The translations under genes and the position numbers were made by a program. Below the pieces are notes generated by a model that had not been told where the DNA came from, made no database searches, and saw only the letters and a program-made list of their open reading frames with translations. A stretch of 64,000 nucleotides of DNA from Desulfosalsimonas propionicica (lineage in GTDB: Bacteria > Desulfobacterota > Desulfobacteria > Desulfobacterales > Desulfosalsimonadaceae): contig NZ_JACDUS010000004.1 in assembly GCF_013761005.1 (NCBI RefSeq), positions 62,001-126,000 on the forward strand, written 5' to 3'. The stretch's first letter is position 1. Each line of letters opens with the position of its first letter. Shown in pieces: positions 48,176 to 56,871 of this stretch.

Positions 48176-49224
48176 AAATAGCTTTCCGGTACAACAATTA
48201 AATCATTTGGTTGCACGGTCACATCTAAATGATCTGGTCCATCATTAATCATCTTTTTCACGTTGACCCGGATGACCTTTTTTTGGTTTTGGGCCATTCG
48301 GGTGATATGGACCCGGTTTGGCGCGGCAATGGAGGTAAAACCCCCAGCCATACTGATGGCTTCAGCAACACTGGTGCTATTTTTAAGGATGTATCCGCCG
48401 GGCTTCTGGACCTGCCCTATCACGAAAAATTTCGATGCGCTGGGAATATACACGGTGTCATCGGCCTGCACCCTAAGGTTGGCCGGCTGATCCGTGCTGC
48501 CAAGAAGGTCTGAAAGCGGTATCTGAACCGCTATTTTCGGCTTTCCCTCCAGCTCATCTTCCTGGCGGATGAGAATAAGGTGCTGGCCGGCCTCCTGCTC
48601 CCGGATTCCGCCGGCGTTTGACAACATGCCCAGAAGCGTTTCCTCTTTTTTCAGCGCGTAGCTGCCCGGGCGATGCACAGCACCCAGAAGAACGACCTGT
48701 TGGCTGTTGTAATCAGTAATCTTAACGCTGACATGAGGGTTGACCAGAAAATCCATTTCCTTTAATTTTCCGGAGATCATATTTTGAATTTCGGAAACGG
48801 TTTTTCCGGCAACCTCCAGGGTGCCGAGAAGCGGATACTGAATAACGCCTTCGGCGCTGATCCGGGCACTGTCGAGACTTAAAGCCTTGTCCTCGTAGAC
48901 AGTTATCCGCAATACATCGCCAGGGCCTGTCCTGTATTCTCCCGGGCTGTTTTTTTCCTCAAGCAGCTCCAGATACTCCTGGACGCTCATGCGTTTTGCT
49001 TTCCCAACCGTTTCTTTAAACCGGGTATCGACTTTATCCCCGAATTCCGTTTTCGCCGGATCTTCCACCTTTCTGAGCAGTTCCTGCTCAGAAAGCATCC
49101 CGGAACGGCTCTCCTGGTTGTCCATATAGACCATTTTCTGGCCTGAAGCGCATCCCGGCCCTCCTGCCAAAAGCAGGACCATAAAAACAACATAGATCAG
49201 CATCCTGTCCCTGAAATTTCCCAT
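48172..49224 (-). CDS. polysaccharide export outer-membrane protein (Wza-like)
   Basis: The protein of about 350 residues has a signal sequence with a lipobox-like GPGC (about residues 22-25), the Poly_export domain (YRTGPGDVLRITVYEDKALSLD, ISAEGVIQYPLLG) and two SLBB domains (VVLLGAVHRPGSYAL and FFVIGQVQKPGGYIL). It forms the outer-membrane exit channel. The ATG at 49224 gives a normal signal peptide; an in-frame ATG at 49266 begins two bases after the upstream stop and is an alternative. It works with the BY-kinase. Confidence 0.9.
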   Translation of the reverse strand: MGNFRDRMLIYVVFMVLLLAGGPGCASGQKMVYMDNQESRSGMLSEQELLRKVEDPAKTEFGDKVDTRFKETVGKAKRMSVQEYLELLEEKNSPGEYRTGPGDVLRITVYEDKALSLDSARISAEGVIQYPLLGTLEVAGKTVSEIQNMISGKLKEMDFLVNPHVSVKITDYNSQQVVLLGAVHRPGSYALKKEETLLGMLSNAGGIREQEAGQHLILIRQEDELEGKPKIAVQIPLSDLLGSTDQPANLRVQADDTVYIPSASKFFVIGQVQKPGGYILKNSTSVAEAISMAGGFTSIAAPNRVHITRMAQNQKKVIRVNVKKMINDGPDHLDVTVQPNDLIVVPESYF

Positions 49225-49268
49225 TGGCTCCACTGCCTTAAAATAAATTGATTTCTCAGATCCCATAC

Positions 49269-50510
49269 CTAGAACCGAAGCTCTGCGGACACACCCAATC
49301 TGTTGTTTGAAAAGCTGTTATCGTCTATATTGCTGTCTTCTTCCACGTAGAGATAAGAAGCATTTACAAAGCACCATTGTTTCACAGCCAGCTGCAGCCT
49401 CAGGCCTGCACCGTATTCCTTGTCCTTGCGGTCCTGCTCATAATCGTCGTGTTCGTAATAAAGATTGCCGAAAAATTTCAGGCGGCGGGTAATTCCCTGT
49501 TCAACTCCGAGCCCTACCCTTGTGCGGGTATATGCTGTGGTCTCCATATCTGCTGAATCCATATCCCCCCGCATCAGGGAAAAAGACCATTTTGTACGGG
49601 CAAGCATCTGGTAATACAAAAATGTTTCGGCAATCCAGGTGCTGGAATCATCATAAGAAAGAGGGTTTCCTGAAGCGTCCGTGCGAAAGCTTAAATCATT
49701 TTCAAAATCCCTGCGCCCCCAGCCGATTTTCATCTCACCGTTTACCTTGGCGCTCGGATCAAAATTAAGGCCGATAAAAAACCTGTGATAATCAAAATCC
49801 TGGCTGCTGCGCCGGTCTGCCCCATAGGAGTTGTCAGAGGCCCTTTGCTGTTCGTCATAGCTCCTGGTCTCCCACCTGTATTCAAATAAAGCCGAGGTCT
49901 TGGGCAAAATCCGGTAAAATATTTTCAGGCCCGGCTCATGGACGGTATAGTTCTGCCAGTGGTCAATGAACCGGTCGTAATCCTGGATATAGTTTCTGTA
50001 GTGCAGTTCCGCGCTGAGCTTGTTTGGAAAATTATAGCCAAAAATTCCAACAGCCGTGTTATGCCAGCGCTTCGTCTGGGGCACTCCCCGTTTGTACTCA
50101 TTTAATGAACCATAGGGATCGCTTGTATCAACAAACTTATCCGATCCTTTAACATAAAAACCTGTCGGGGATGCGTATTCAAACTCGAGATCGGCCTGGT
50201 GGGTTTCATAATCAATCGGACTGTAACTGTCATAGCGGACAATATCTGCCTGATATCCCAGCCGGACCGAGTTGTTAGTGTCCTTGCGCCAGTCAAGGGT
50301 CAGGGACGGAGACAGGGTGTGGATATAGTCGTCCTGCTTATTTTTGTCTTCAAGAAAAATATTATCGTTTTTTTCCAGTTTATATGAGATTTCTGGAAGC
50401 ACCCGCATGCTGCCCACCCGAATGTTTCCCTGGCCCAGCGCCGTGCCTGAAATAAAGCAGAAAATGGCCAGCATCAGAAACGCCATTGATTTATAGTGCC
50501 GAATGAACAT
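49269..50510 (-). CDS. outer-membrane beta-barrel protein of the exopolysaccharide operon
   Basis: The 413-residue protein has a signal peptide (MAFLMLAIFCFISGTALGQ) and alternating beta-strands with aromatic ends, closing with NNRLGVSAELRF, a typical barrel C-terminus ending in Phe. It resembles the outer-membrane proteins of exopolysaccharide clusters (DUF560/EpsL or TIGR03016-like), whose role may be secretion. The ATG at 50510 has CAGGAGCAG upstream; the longer frame is not supported. It is cotranscribed with the Wza-like gene. Confidence 0.8.
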   Translation of the reverse strand: MFIRHYKSMAFLMLAIFCFISGTALGQGNIRVGSMRVLPEISYKLEKNDNIFLEDKNKQDDYIHTLSPSLTLDWRKDTNNSVRLGYQADIVRYDSYSPIDYETHQADLEFEYASPTGFYVKGSDKFVDTSDPYGSLNEYKRGVPQTKRWHNTAVGIFGYNFPNKLSAELHYRNYIQDYDRFIDHWQNYTVHEPGLKIFYRILPKTSALFEYRWETRSYDEQQRASDNSYGADRRSSQDFDYHRFFIGLNFDPSAKVNGEMKIGWGRRDFENDLSFRTDASGNPLSYDDSSTWIAETFLYYQMLARTKWSFSLMRGDMDSADMETTAYTRTRVGLGVEQGITRRLKFFGNLYYEHDDYEQDRKDKEYGAGLRLQLAVKQWCFVNASYLYVEEDSNIDDNSFSNNRLGVSAELRF

Positions 50511-50526
50511 GACTGCTCCTGTTGAT

Positions 50527-51306
50527 TTATTGGCTCGGGCTTGTCTGGCGCTCTCTTCTGTAATCCTCTCCCGGCCTTGTATCGATGCCCTGCTCTGTGT
50601 AGACGCTGTCTCTGGTATCTGCCTTTTCAACAACAACTTTATCTTTCCTTTCACCAATGGCATCATTTATTCCGTCATCAGCTGCAAGCTGGATAACTGC
50701 AAGATCCTGGCCCGTATTCAGGCCGCATTTGCTTACCCCTTCTTTTACTCCTGCAATGGCGGCCTGGTTGATTTCATCGGAATCAACCTCGTTTCCGGCT
50801 TTTATCAGAAAATCTTCAACTCCCGCCAAAAGCCCCCCGCTGGTTTCACGCACAAGGCTGCTTAATCCCTCTGTTCCCATCAGAAGCGATGATGCAGCAA
50901 GAACCGATCCGCACGATGCCCCCCTGCCAGCTACCAGGGCCAGGTTTTTAAGCTCCCCGGAATCAAGGCCCCGGCCTGCACCTGCGGCCAGGATGGAATG
51001 GATAAGCCCCCTTGACATGGCCCTGGCATAGGCCGGCATATCCTCATCTGATTTGGATGCTTGCACCAGTGCAACATGGGTTACACTGCAGGTGAGGTCT
51101 TCGGCGTTTTCGGGTTTGGCAAAAATTTGTTTTATAAGGGCTTCTATTTTGATGCTGTTGTCCTCATTTAGATAGGCGGCTCCGTCTTCTTCGGTCAGGC
51201 CGGGGGCTGCACCCGGCAAAATCAGAAGTACCGCAAGGCCTATCAATAACATCGCCAATATCTTTGCAGACGTTTTAACCGGCATTTGAAATGTTTTAAG
51301 ACTCAT
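50527..51306 (-). CDS. secreted protein of unknown function in the exopolysaccharide operon
   Basis: The 259-residue protein has a signal peptide (AKILAMLLIGLAVLLILPG, cleavage near GLTEED) and a soluble, helical, Ala/Gly/Ser-rich part with two conserved-looking cysteines (DLTCSVTHVAL and GRGASCGSVLAAS). I recognise no family. The ATG has AGGGGGA six bases upstream. It overlaps the TPR gene by four bases (ATGA-type), so it is tightly coupled to this operon and is probably an accessory to export or assembly. Confidence 0.65.
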   Translation of the reverse strand: MSLKTFQMPVKTSAKILAMLLIGLAVLLILPGAAPGLTEEDGAAYLNEDNSIKIEALIKQIFAKPENAEDLTCSVTHVALVQASKSDEDMPAYARAMSRGLIHSILAAGAGRGLDSGELKNLALVAGRGASCGSVLAASSLLMGTEGLSSLVRETSGGLLAGVEDFLIKAGNEVDSDEINQAAIAGVKEGVSKCGLNTGQDLAVIQLAADDGINDAIGERKDKVVVEKADTRDSVYTEQGIDTRPGEDYRRERQTSPSQ

Positions 51307-52058
51307 TTGCTTCCCCCTTTTTTTTTGATCTTCAACCATCTTTGCAACGCCTTTTTTATTCCTGGATCACCCTCCGCAGCAAGCTCTGAAACCGCTTCCG
51401 GGCTGGGATCATGATACCATAGAAGCTCTGCAGCCCGGTGCAGAAAGCCCCGGTCCAGCAAAACAGCTTTTCTCAGTAAGCCAAGTCCCTTTTCACGGGC
51501 CCCTGGAATCGAGCCCGGAATTTTGGATCGCCATAGCCAATAGCCGCCCAGGCTGTAAAGCAGCCCGGGCCCATAAGGCTTAAGATCATATGCAGCCGCC
51601 ATTGCGTGGTCGGCCTGCTGGAGCCGCTTCTGGTAGGACCATTTTTTTTCCCACGTGACAAACATCCCGTATTGGTACCAGTATTGGGCATTGACCGGGT
51701 TGGACAGCAAGGCTTTCTGCCATCCCAGCCGGATTTTTTTGTGTTCAGCCGCATTGTCACCGCTTCCTGGCCCCTGGGTTTTGAGGTTTATCAGTTCCAT
51801 CATCACGCTTTGGGACAATTTTGCGTGATACGCCCCGTTTGCCGGATCCAAAAATATAGCCCCCTGGATGTTGCGGATCGGCGGCTGAACATTTCGCCGC
51901 AGGGTTGCATTCACCCGGGTGGCGCAGGCGGCTTCGGCCAGAAAATGCCGCACGGTTGCACAGCCCGCCCAAAACAAAATAACCAGGCACACCAAGGCGG
52001 CCCCCGCAGATACATAGCTTCCGGGACAAAGCCGTTGCAGGCTACTAAACTTTTTCAC
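51303..52058 (-). CDS. membrane-anchored TPR-like protein of the exopolysaccharide operon
   Basis: The protein of about 251 residues has an N-terminal membrane segment (AGAALVCLVILFWAGC) and helical repeats with TPR-like residues (AIFLDPANGAYHAKLSQ, KALLSNPVNAQYWYQYGMF, MAAAYDLKPYGPGLLYSLG, KAVLLDRGFLHRAAELLW). The membrane-end cysteine could be lipidated. The GTG at 52058 is preceded by GGAGG; an earlier frame to 52130 exists but crosses the divergent promoter region. Its role is unknown, but the place between the polymerase and the secreted protein suggests polymer assembly. Confidence 0.65.
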   Translation of the reverse strand: MKKFSSLQRLCPGSYVSAGAALVCLVILFWAGCATVRHFLAEAACATRVNATLRRNVQPPIRNIQGAIFLDPANGAYHAKLSQSVMMELINLKTQGPGSGDNAAEHKKIRLGWQKALLSNPVNAQYWYQYGMFVTWEKKWSYQKRLQQADHAMAAAYDLKPYGPGLLYSLGGYWLWRSKIPGSIPGAREKGLGLLRKAVLLDRGFLHRAAELLWYHDPSPEAVSELAAEGDPGIKKALQRWLKIKKKGGSK

Positions 52059-52129
52059 AGTTCCTCCGAAAAGAAGACCAAACCCGAAGCCAAAATATGA
52101 AACCTGAACATTATGCCGGAGGCCCTGCA

Positions 52130-52525
52130 ATGCGCCTGTATCCTGTAGAAAAAAACCTTTTTAAACGATCGGCCATGCTTATTGTTATGCTATCTGCGCT
52201 CTGCGCATTTGCCGGTTGTGCCTCGGATCTGGCCCTTAGCCCCTCATGCCGGCACAAGGCCGTTTATTGCGCCATCACCGCACGGGAATATATGCCCGTG
52301 CGCATTGCCCGGGGCACCTTCAAAGATGTGCCCCATGCCCAGGCCCAGGGGTATTTCAACGACCAATGGCAGAACATGGAAATTGCAGGTGACTGGATTG
52401 TCTTTATTGAATTGCCCGGATTTAAAGCCAGTAAATTCAATACCATCACTGATTACCTGCACTATCTTTATACCATTGACCATCCGAGCAAACGCATGCG
52501 AATGGCTCAAAAGGATTTATCCTGA
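52130..52525 (+). CDS. small lipoprotein inserted in the exopolysaccharide operon, opposite strand
   Basis: The 131-residue protein has a signal sequence with lipobox FAGC (AMLIVMLSALCAFAGC). The mature part has a papain-like look (CRHKAVYCAITAREYMPVRIARG, then MEIAGDWIVF and ITDYLHYLYTI) but I cannot assign a family. The ATG at 52130 has GGAGG seven bases upstream. It is divergent from the TPR gene, and its last 19 bases overlap the end of the O-antigen ligase gene on the other strand. It therefore breaks the operon visually, but read-through past it is possible. Confidence 0.6.
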   Translation: MRLYPVEKNLFKRSAMLIVMLSALCAFAGCASDLALSPSCRHKAVYCAITAREYMPVRIARGTFKDVPHAQAQGYFNDQWQNMEIAGDWIVFIELPGFKASKFNTITDYLHYLYTIDHPSKRMRMAQKDLS

Positions 52526-54024
52526 CAAAGAGCGTTCCACCCCACTGCGGCAACGGTGACAAGGGTTAAGGCATTTGCCGGCATGCGCAGGGCAAACTCC
52601 CCGAATGAATGAAGGCCTATGGCCAGCATGCCGGCAATGGCGCCTCCGCCCAGGCCTATGGAAAAATGGTTTCCCCGGCCCATCCAGGCCCGGATATATT
52701 GAAAAATCAACGTGACAAACCCGATTGCTGCCGCCCCTAGCCCAATCAGGCCGGTTTCCACGCCAAGTTCCATCCAGTCGTTGTGAAGATGTATCAACGC
52801 CATGCCGCCGGCATGGTGGGCCACGGGATAGGAATGGTAAGCCTCCCCAAAAGTGCCCATGCCCGTGCCAGAAACGGGATAATCCCGGATCATAGAAGCA
52901 GCCGAAAGGGTATAATCCAGCCGGCTGCTGTGCAGGCCCGTCTTCTGAAATTTCTCCAGGGCGGGTTTAATGCCAATAAAGCAGCTGCAAGCCAGAATGA
53001 CCAGCAGCAAAATAAAGGCAACTTGTCCAAACCCGCGAAAACGCGGCCGGGCCATAAACATAGAAATCATAAACAGAGACCCTGCTGCAAAAGCCACAAT
53101 TCCTCCCCTGGAACCTGTCGAAATCAGACCAAATCCAAGCAATGCTGCAAGGCCCGCAAAACATATCCGGAGATTTCTGTTTATCCCTGTCACCAGCCAT
53201 TTTTTGATCACGTCCGGCTTAAATGGCCGTATCTTCGGCAATCCAGGGCGCCCGGGCCAATAAGCAAAAACCATACCCACGCACAACGGGCAGACCATTG
53301 CCAGGAAACCGGCCAGATGATTGAAGTTAATATATGTCCCATTTATCAGTGAGGAGTGTTTTGACACCGCATACCACCAGATCCGATGTGTGTGGCTATA
53401 GGCCTGGGCCGCACCGTAAATCACCTGAAAAACGCCCATGCCTGCAAGGACCCCGATAGCCTGCAGCATCTGTGCCCTGTGCCTGGTCAGCCAGGCCATT
53501 AGAGCAAACATGCAGAAATAGCTTAAAATACGAATAAGAGCCAGGCGTGTTTCAAACGGAATCAGGCTCAGCTGCATCCAGCCGGGCGGATCAGCCCCTG
53601 TTGCCTTGGCTGCTGCAATTTTAAGATCAAATGCCCTTGGGGAAATCAATTCCACCAACCAGAATGGCATGGGAAGAATTTGTAATCCGGTGATCAATAA
53701 AAAAAGCCCAAGCCACAACAGGGCCGGATTCAGTAACCGGATGTCAAATGCCTTTGTATCCCCGGGCCAGTTCACGCCCCGGGCCAACCAGAGCAAAACC
53801 GCTACACCAGAAAGAGTGAAAACCAATAGTTCCATCAGACAATAGGCCCAGGCATGGACCCCGCCAAAAGCCAGCTGGGTAAAAACCAAAACCCCCATTA
53901 GGGCCCGGAAAATAAATTTTTCACCTCCATTTTCCCCGGCCAGATCTGTCCGGTCCCCTGCCCCGGACAAAAACAATCCCCTGTCCCGATAATGCTGACC
54001 TGTATTGTGTGGAGCCAGTTCCAT
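52507..54024 (-). CDS. O-antigen ligase-like (Wzy/WaaL) polysaccharide polymerase
   Basis: The 505-residue multi-pass protein has about twelve hydrophobic segments and, near the middle, GFGLISTGSRGGIVAFAAG, the loop typical of the O-antigen ligase/Wzy family (PF04932), followed by a periplasmic region with GTGMGTFGEAYHSYPVAHH and LHNDWMELGVETGLIG, also typical. It polymerises or ligates polysaccharide repeat units at the periplasmic face. It is the first gene of the operon, about 154 bases downstream of the sigma-54-like site. Confidence 0.85.
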   Translation of the reverse strand: MELAPHNTGQHYRDRGLFLSGAGDRTDLAGENGGEKFIFRALMGVLVFTQLAFGGVHAWAYCLMELLVFTLSGVAVLLWLARGVNWPGDTKAFDIRLLNPALLWLGLFLLITGLQILPMPFWLVELISPRAFDLKIAAAKATGADPPGWMQLSLIPFETRLALIRILSYFCMFALMAWLTRHRAQMLQAIGVLAGMGVFQVIYGAAQAYSHTHRIWWYAVSKHSSLINGTYINFNHLAGFLAMVCPLCVGMVFAYWPGRPGLPKIRPFKPDVIKKWLVTGINRNLRICFAGLAALLGFGLISTGSRGGIVAFAAGSLFMISMFMARPRFRGFGQVAFILLLVILACSCFIGIKPALEKFQKTGLHSSRLDYTLSAASMIRDYPVSGTGMGTFGEAYHSYPVAHHAGGMALIHLHNDWMELGVETGLIGLGAAAIGFVTLIFQYIRAWMGRGNHFSIGLGGGAIAGMLAIGLHSFGEFALRMPANALTLVTVAAVGWNALCQDKSF

Positions 54025-54177
54025 GGAGCCGATGCCTTATATATGGAATGTTTTCCATGTTATTTTAATCATCAGCCAGACTTACACTGCCTGGCACTGC
54101 CGAGCTTTACCCCCTTGCAGCAACCTGCTGACAAACGGCCTTCTGCCCCACTGCCAACCCGGGACACAGACCTTATT

Positions 54178-54195
54178 TTGCAACAGCCATGCCGA
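54178..54195 (-). promoter_or_regulatory. putative sigma-54 promoter of the exopolysaccharide operon
   Basis: Read on the minus strand, CGGCAT-GGCTG-TTGCAA has the GG and GC dinucleotides exactly 12 bases apart, GGCA and TTGCA intact, and T for C at the end of the -24 element. It lies 154 bases upstream of the O-antigen ligase ATG at 54024. No sigma-70 pair as good is seen in the same gap. Confidence 0.5.
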
Positions 54196-54205
54196 ATTCC
54201 GTGAA

Positions 54206-54300
54206 TTTTGAATTCCGGGGACTGAATTCCGGGGACACAATACCTTTGAGTTCCGGGTAGAGTAGAGGGCAGGATAGCCTGTCCTCTACTCTACCCGGAA
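54206..54300. repeat. family-2 palindromic repeat, copy 1 (divergent core)
   Basis: Fragments TTCCGGGGAC and TTCCGGGGACACAATACC lead into a long near-perfect palindrome (54251-54300): TTCCGGGTAGAGTAGAGG pairs with CCTCTACTCTACCCGGAA around GCAGGATAGCCTGT. The outer motif is shared with the other copies, but the core is different. It lies between the patatin-like gene and the polysaccharide operon promoter. Confidence 0.75.
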
Positions 54301-54323
54301 TCCCGGAATCCGCGCAATCCGCA

Positions 54324-55196
54324 TCAATGATAATGCGGTTGCAGGGCCTTCAGATCAGAATCGCTGTTTAAGCCGCCTGAATCAAGCCACTCCGACACTT
54401 TCTGTTCGGCCCGGGAAATCAGCTCCGCTGTCCTTGAAAAGTTGAACATGGAGGCGTCGAGGGGGCAAAGCGTCGGCAACGAACGGATCTCCACTTCCTG
54501 CCTGAATTTTTCAATATCCATGGCCAAACGATGGGAAATGGCAATGCTCATGGCCTGTAGAATCATTTCCACAAGGCCCTTGGGCGGAGCCTTGCGGGCA
54601 CAACAGATACCGGTGGGGAAAACAAAGATGCGGCTTGCCCCGTTCATGATAGCAGTGGAAATCGGCGTATTGTTGGTTACGCTGCCGTCTATCAGATAAA
54701 GCTCTTCAAACTTTACCTGTGGTAAAATGCCCGGAATGGCAGTCGAAGCCAAAAGGGCATCAAGCACGCTGCCCTTTGTGAGCGTTACCTCGTGGCCGTG
54801 GAACAGGCTAGTGGCAATCACCATGCAGGGCAGTGCGCAATCCTCCAGGTACTCACCAGGAAGGCTTGTCCGGATCAGTTGAGTCAAGGGCTTGGGGCTG
54901 CAGATGTGCTTTTGGGATTGGACCAGTCCGAAAAATTTCCGGATTGGCGGCAGGGGGAAAACATCTTTTCGCTTTATTCCGAGCCAGATTTTTTCAAGCC
55001 GGGAAACGCCATCCGGTGTGGGGTCAAAGGCGAAAAAAACAGCATTTAACGCCCCCACCAAAGCGCCCACAAGAAAATCAGGGATTATGCCGGTGCGGAT
55101 AATGGCCTTGAGCATGCCAACCTGGATGGCACCCAGGCTGCCGCCACCGGCAAAAACAAATGCTGTTTTTCCATTATTTATTTTTTCCGTTTTCAT
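54324..55196 (-). CDS. patatin-like protein lacking the catalytic serine
   Basis: The 290-residue protein has the patatin oxyanion motif FAGGGSLGAIQVG and the Asp motif IDGSVTNNTPI, but the nucleophile elbow reads GALVGALNA where the family has G-x-S-x-G: Leu (TTG) replaces Ser. It is thus predicted to have no phospholipase activity. One C-to-T change (TCG to TTG) would explain it. The ATG at 55196 has GAGGAG eight bases upstream; the longer frame to 55259 is translated repeat. It overlaps the end of the transferase gene by 23 bases. Confidence 0.85.
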   Translation of the reverse strand: MKTEKINNGKTAFVFAGGGSLGAIQVGMLKAIIRTGIIPDFLVGALVGALNAVFFAFDPTPDGVSRLEKIWLGIKRKDVFPLPPIRKFFGLVQSQKHICSPKPLTQLIRTSLPGEYLEDCALPCMVIATSLFHGHEVTLTKGSVLDALLASTAIPGILPQVKFEELYLIDGSVTNNTPISTAIMNGASRIFVFPTGICCARKAPPKGLVEMILQAMSIAISHRLAMDIEKFRQEVEIRSLPTLCPLDASMFNFSRTAELISRAEQKVSEWLDSGGLNSDSDLKALQPHYH

Positions 55197-56784
55197 TCCA
55201 TAACTCCTCACAATTCTGCAATTCGTATAATTCGGGGGACAATAATTCGGGGGACACAATACTTAATTCGCATGAATTAAGTATTGTGTCCCCCGAATTG
55301 AGGAGAACTTTCTGGTGGGCATCTAAGTCCGCCAGTTTGTTTGTTACCGTCCATCTGAGCTGCTCCAGGCGGCGGAGCAGAAATAGCGGCATTTCACGTT
55401 TTCCGGCATTTTGCAGAATCTTTAAATAGCCGTATCTGTCTCCGTTATTAGCCAGGGGCAGCCGCAGATGTATGACCAAGCTGTTGTCTTCAAAACTCTT
55501 GCCGGTCCCGGGGTTTTCATACCGGCGCACCGGCGGCCAGGGCTGATTTTGTGCTGGTGTGGTAAACCTTAGCTCCAGAAAATCAATGCCCAGAAATTCG
55601 GCCGCATCTGTAAGCCTGTGCCACATTTCGTTAATATCACCGGCGCGGGAAATCTCAATCTGATGATCAAAAAACCGCCTTCGCTCAAGGCTGATTCCGG
55701 ATTCATCACCCAGACAACGAAGCCAGGTCCTGAATCTCTCACTGCTGAGGTATTCAAAATAGCCCAGTCTTCTGACCATGAAAATGGCACCTGCAGCTAT
55801 CGCTATAATTATAAGCCCTGCCCTTATATCGCGCAAATTTACTGTTATCAGAGCCGCAGCACACAAAAACACAGTGATGCCATATAAGGTTGAAACTGCC
55901 CGAACCGTGGAAAAGCCCATATTTTTCAACCGGTGATGAATATGGCTGCTGTCGGGCTGAAAAATTCTCCTTCCCCGCACGAACCTGCGAACCGGTGACA
56001 AGATGGTATCAAAAATAGGAACTCCCATGGCCAACAGAGGAATCAGCAAAGCCGGGGCTACATGGCTTTTCACTGATCCGATGATGCTGATGCCCGCAAT
56101 GGCATAACCCAGAAAATAGCTCCCCGAGTCGCCCATAAATATGGTGGCCGGGTTGAAATTATAGCGCAAAAATCCCAGAACACTGCCTGCAAGCGCTGTA
56201 AACAAAACAGCAGTAAACATATCGTTGTTTAAATAAGACAAAATCACCATGGTAATGCCTGCAGACGAAACAATGCCCCCTGCCAGCCCGTCGAGCCCGT
56301 CAACAAGGTTGACTGCATTCATAAACAAAACAAACCAGAAAATGGTAACCGGCGCTGTGAGGAGACCAAATTCAATGATAAATCCGCCCATCTCAAACTG
56401 GGAAATTTCAATGCCCCCTAAAAACGCCAGCAGCCCGCCGGCAACCTGAAAAAGCAGTTTCACCATTGCCCTGGAGCCTTTCAGATCATCAAAAAGCCCG
56501 ATACCAAAACACACCACCCCACCGGCCAGAAAAAAAACAAGGCTTTTATCCAGAGCCATCACTTCTGATTCATGGATCACCGGCAGCAGCCGGCTGATGG
56601 CCAGTACCGCCAAAAACGCGGTAAAGATTGCCACCCCGCCGGCCCTTGGGATCGGATGCCTGTGAACCTTCCGTTGATCCGGCACATCAACAATGCCCCA
56701 CCTGAGGCAAAGCCTCCGGATCAATGGCGTCAGCACCAAGGACAGGCCCATGGAGCAGGCAAAAATGAAAATCAGTGTTTTAAT
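55174..56784 (-). CDS. polyprenyl-phosphate sugar-1-phosphate transferase (WecA/MraY family) with repeat-derived tail
   Basis: The protein has about ten membrane segments and the family motifs DVPDQRKVHRHPIPRAGG, GLFDDLKGS, NAVNLVDGLDGLAGG, IFMGDSGSYFLG and SSHIHHRL. It attaches the first sugar-1-phosphate to the lipid carrier. A soluble C-terminal region of about 170 residues follows. The last 40 residues (SGDTILNSCELSIVSPEL and on) are translated family-2 repeat. The start is unclear: the ATG at 56751 cuts the first membrane helix, while an ATT at 56784 has GGAGA six bases upstream and restores it. Confidence 0.88.
   Translation of the reverse strand: MKTLIFIFACSMGLSLVLTPLIRRLCLRWGIVDVPDQRKVHRHPIPRAGGVAIFTAFLAVLAISRLLPVIHESEVMALDKSLVFFLAGGVVCFGIGLFDDLKGSRAMVKLLFQVAGGLLAFLGGIEISQFEMGGFIIEFGLLTAPVTIFWFVLFMNAVNLVDGLDGLAGGIVSSAGITMVILSYLNNDMFTAVLFTALAGSVLGFLRYNFNPATIFMGDSGSYFLGYAIAGISIIGSVKSHVAPALLIPLLAMGVPIFDTILSPVRRFVRGRRIFQPDSSHIHHRLKNMGFSTVRAVSTLYGITVFLCAAALITVNLRDIRAGLIIIAIAAGAIFMVRRLGYFEYLSSERFRTWLRCLGDESGISLERRRFFDHQIEISRAGDINEMWHRLTDAAEFLGIDFLELRFTTPAQNQPWPPVRRYENPGTGKSFEDNSLVIHLRLPLANNGDRYGYLKILQNAGKREMPLFLLRRLEQLRWTVTNKLADLDAHQKVLLNSGDTILNSCELSIVSPELLSPELYELQNCEELWNENGKNK
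55229..55299. repeat. family-2 palindromic repeat, copy 2 (perfect 26-bp stem)
   Basis: AATTCGGGGGACACAATAC plus TTAATTC (55244-55269) pairs perfectly with its complement at 55274-55299 around the loop GCAT. A partial arm ATTCGGGGGACAAT precedes it (55229-55242). It is read as the C-terminal tail of the sugar-1-phosphate transferase and ends just before the patatin-like ribosome-binding site. Confidence 0.9.
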
Positions 56785-56871
56785 GGCTTATCTCCGCAAA
56801 AGGTTTATCAGCTATGATTAGGATATGGACATAAGCAAAAAACAAGCCAAGTCCCTAATTCCAGGGAGGCA

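Noticed and set aside
54080-54110. TGGCAC on the plus strand as a sigma-54 site
   Set aside because: No TTGC at the required distance, and no plus-strand gene follows.
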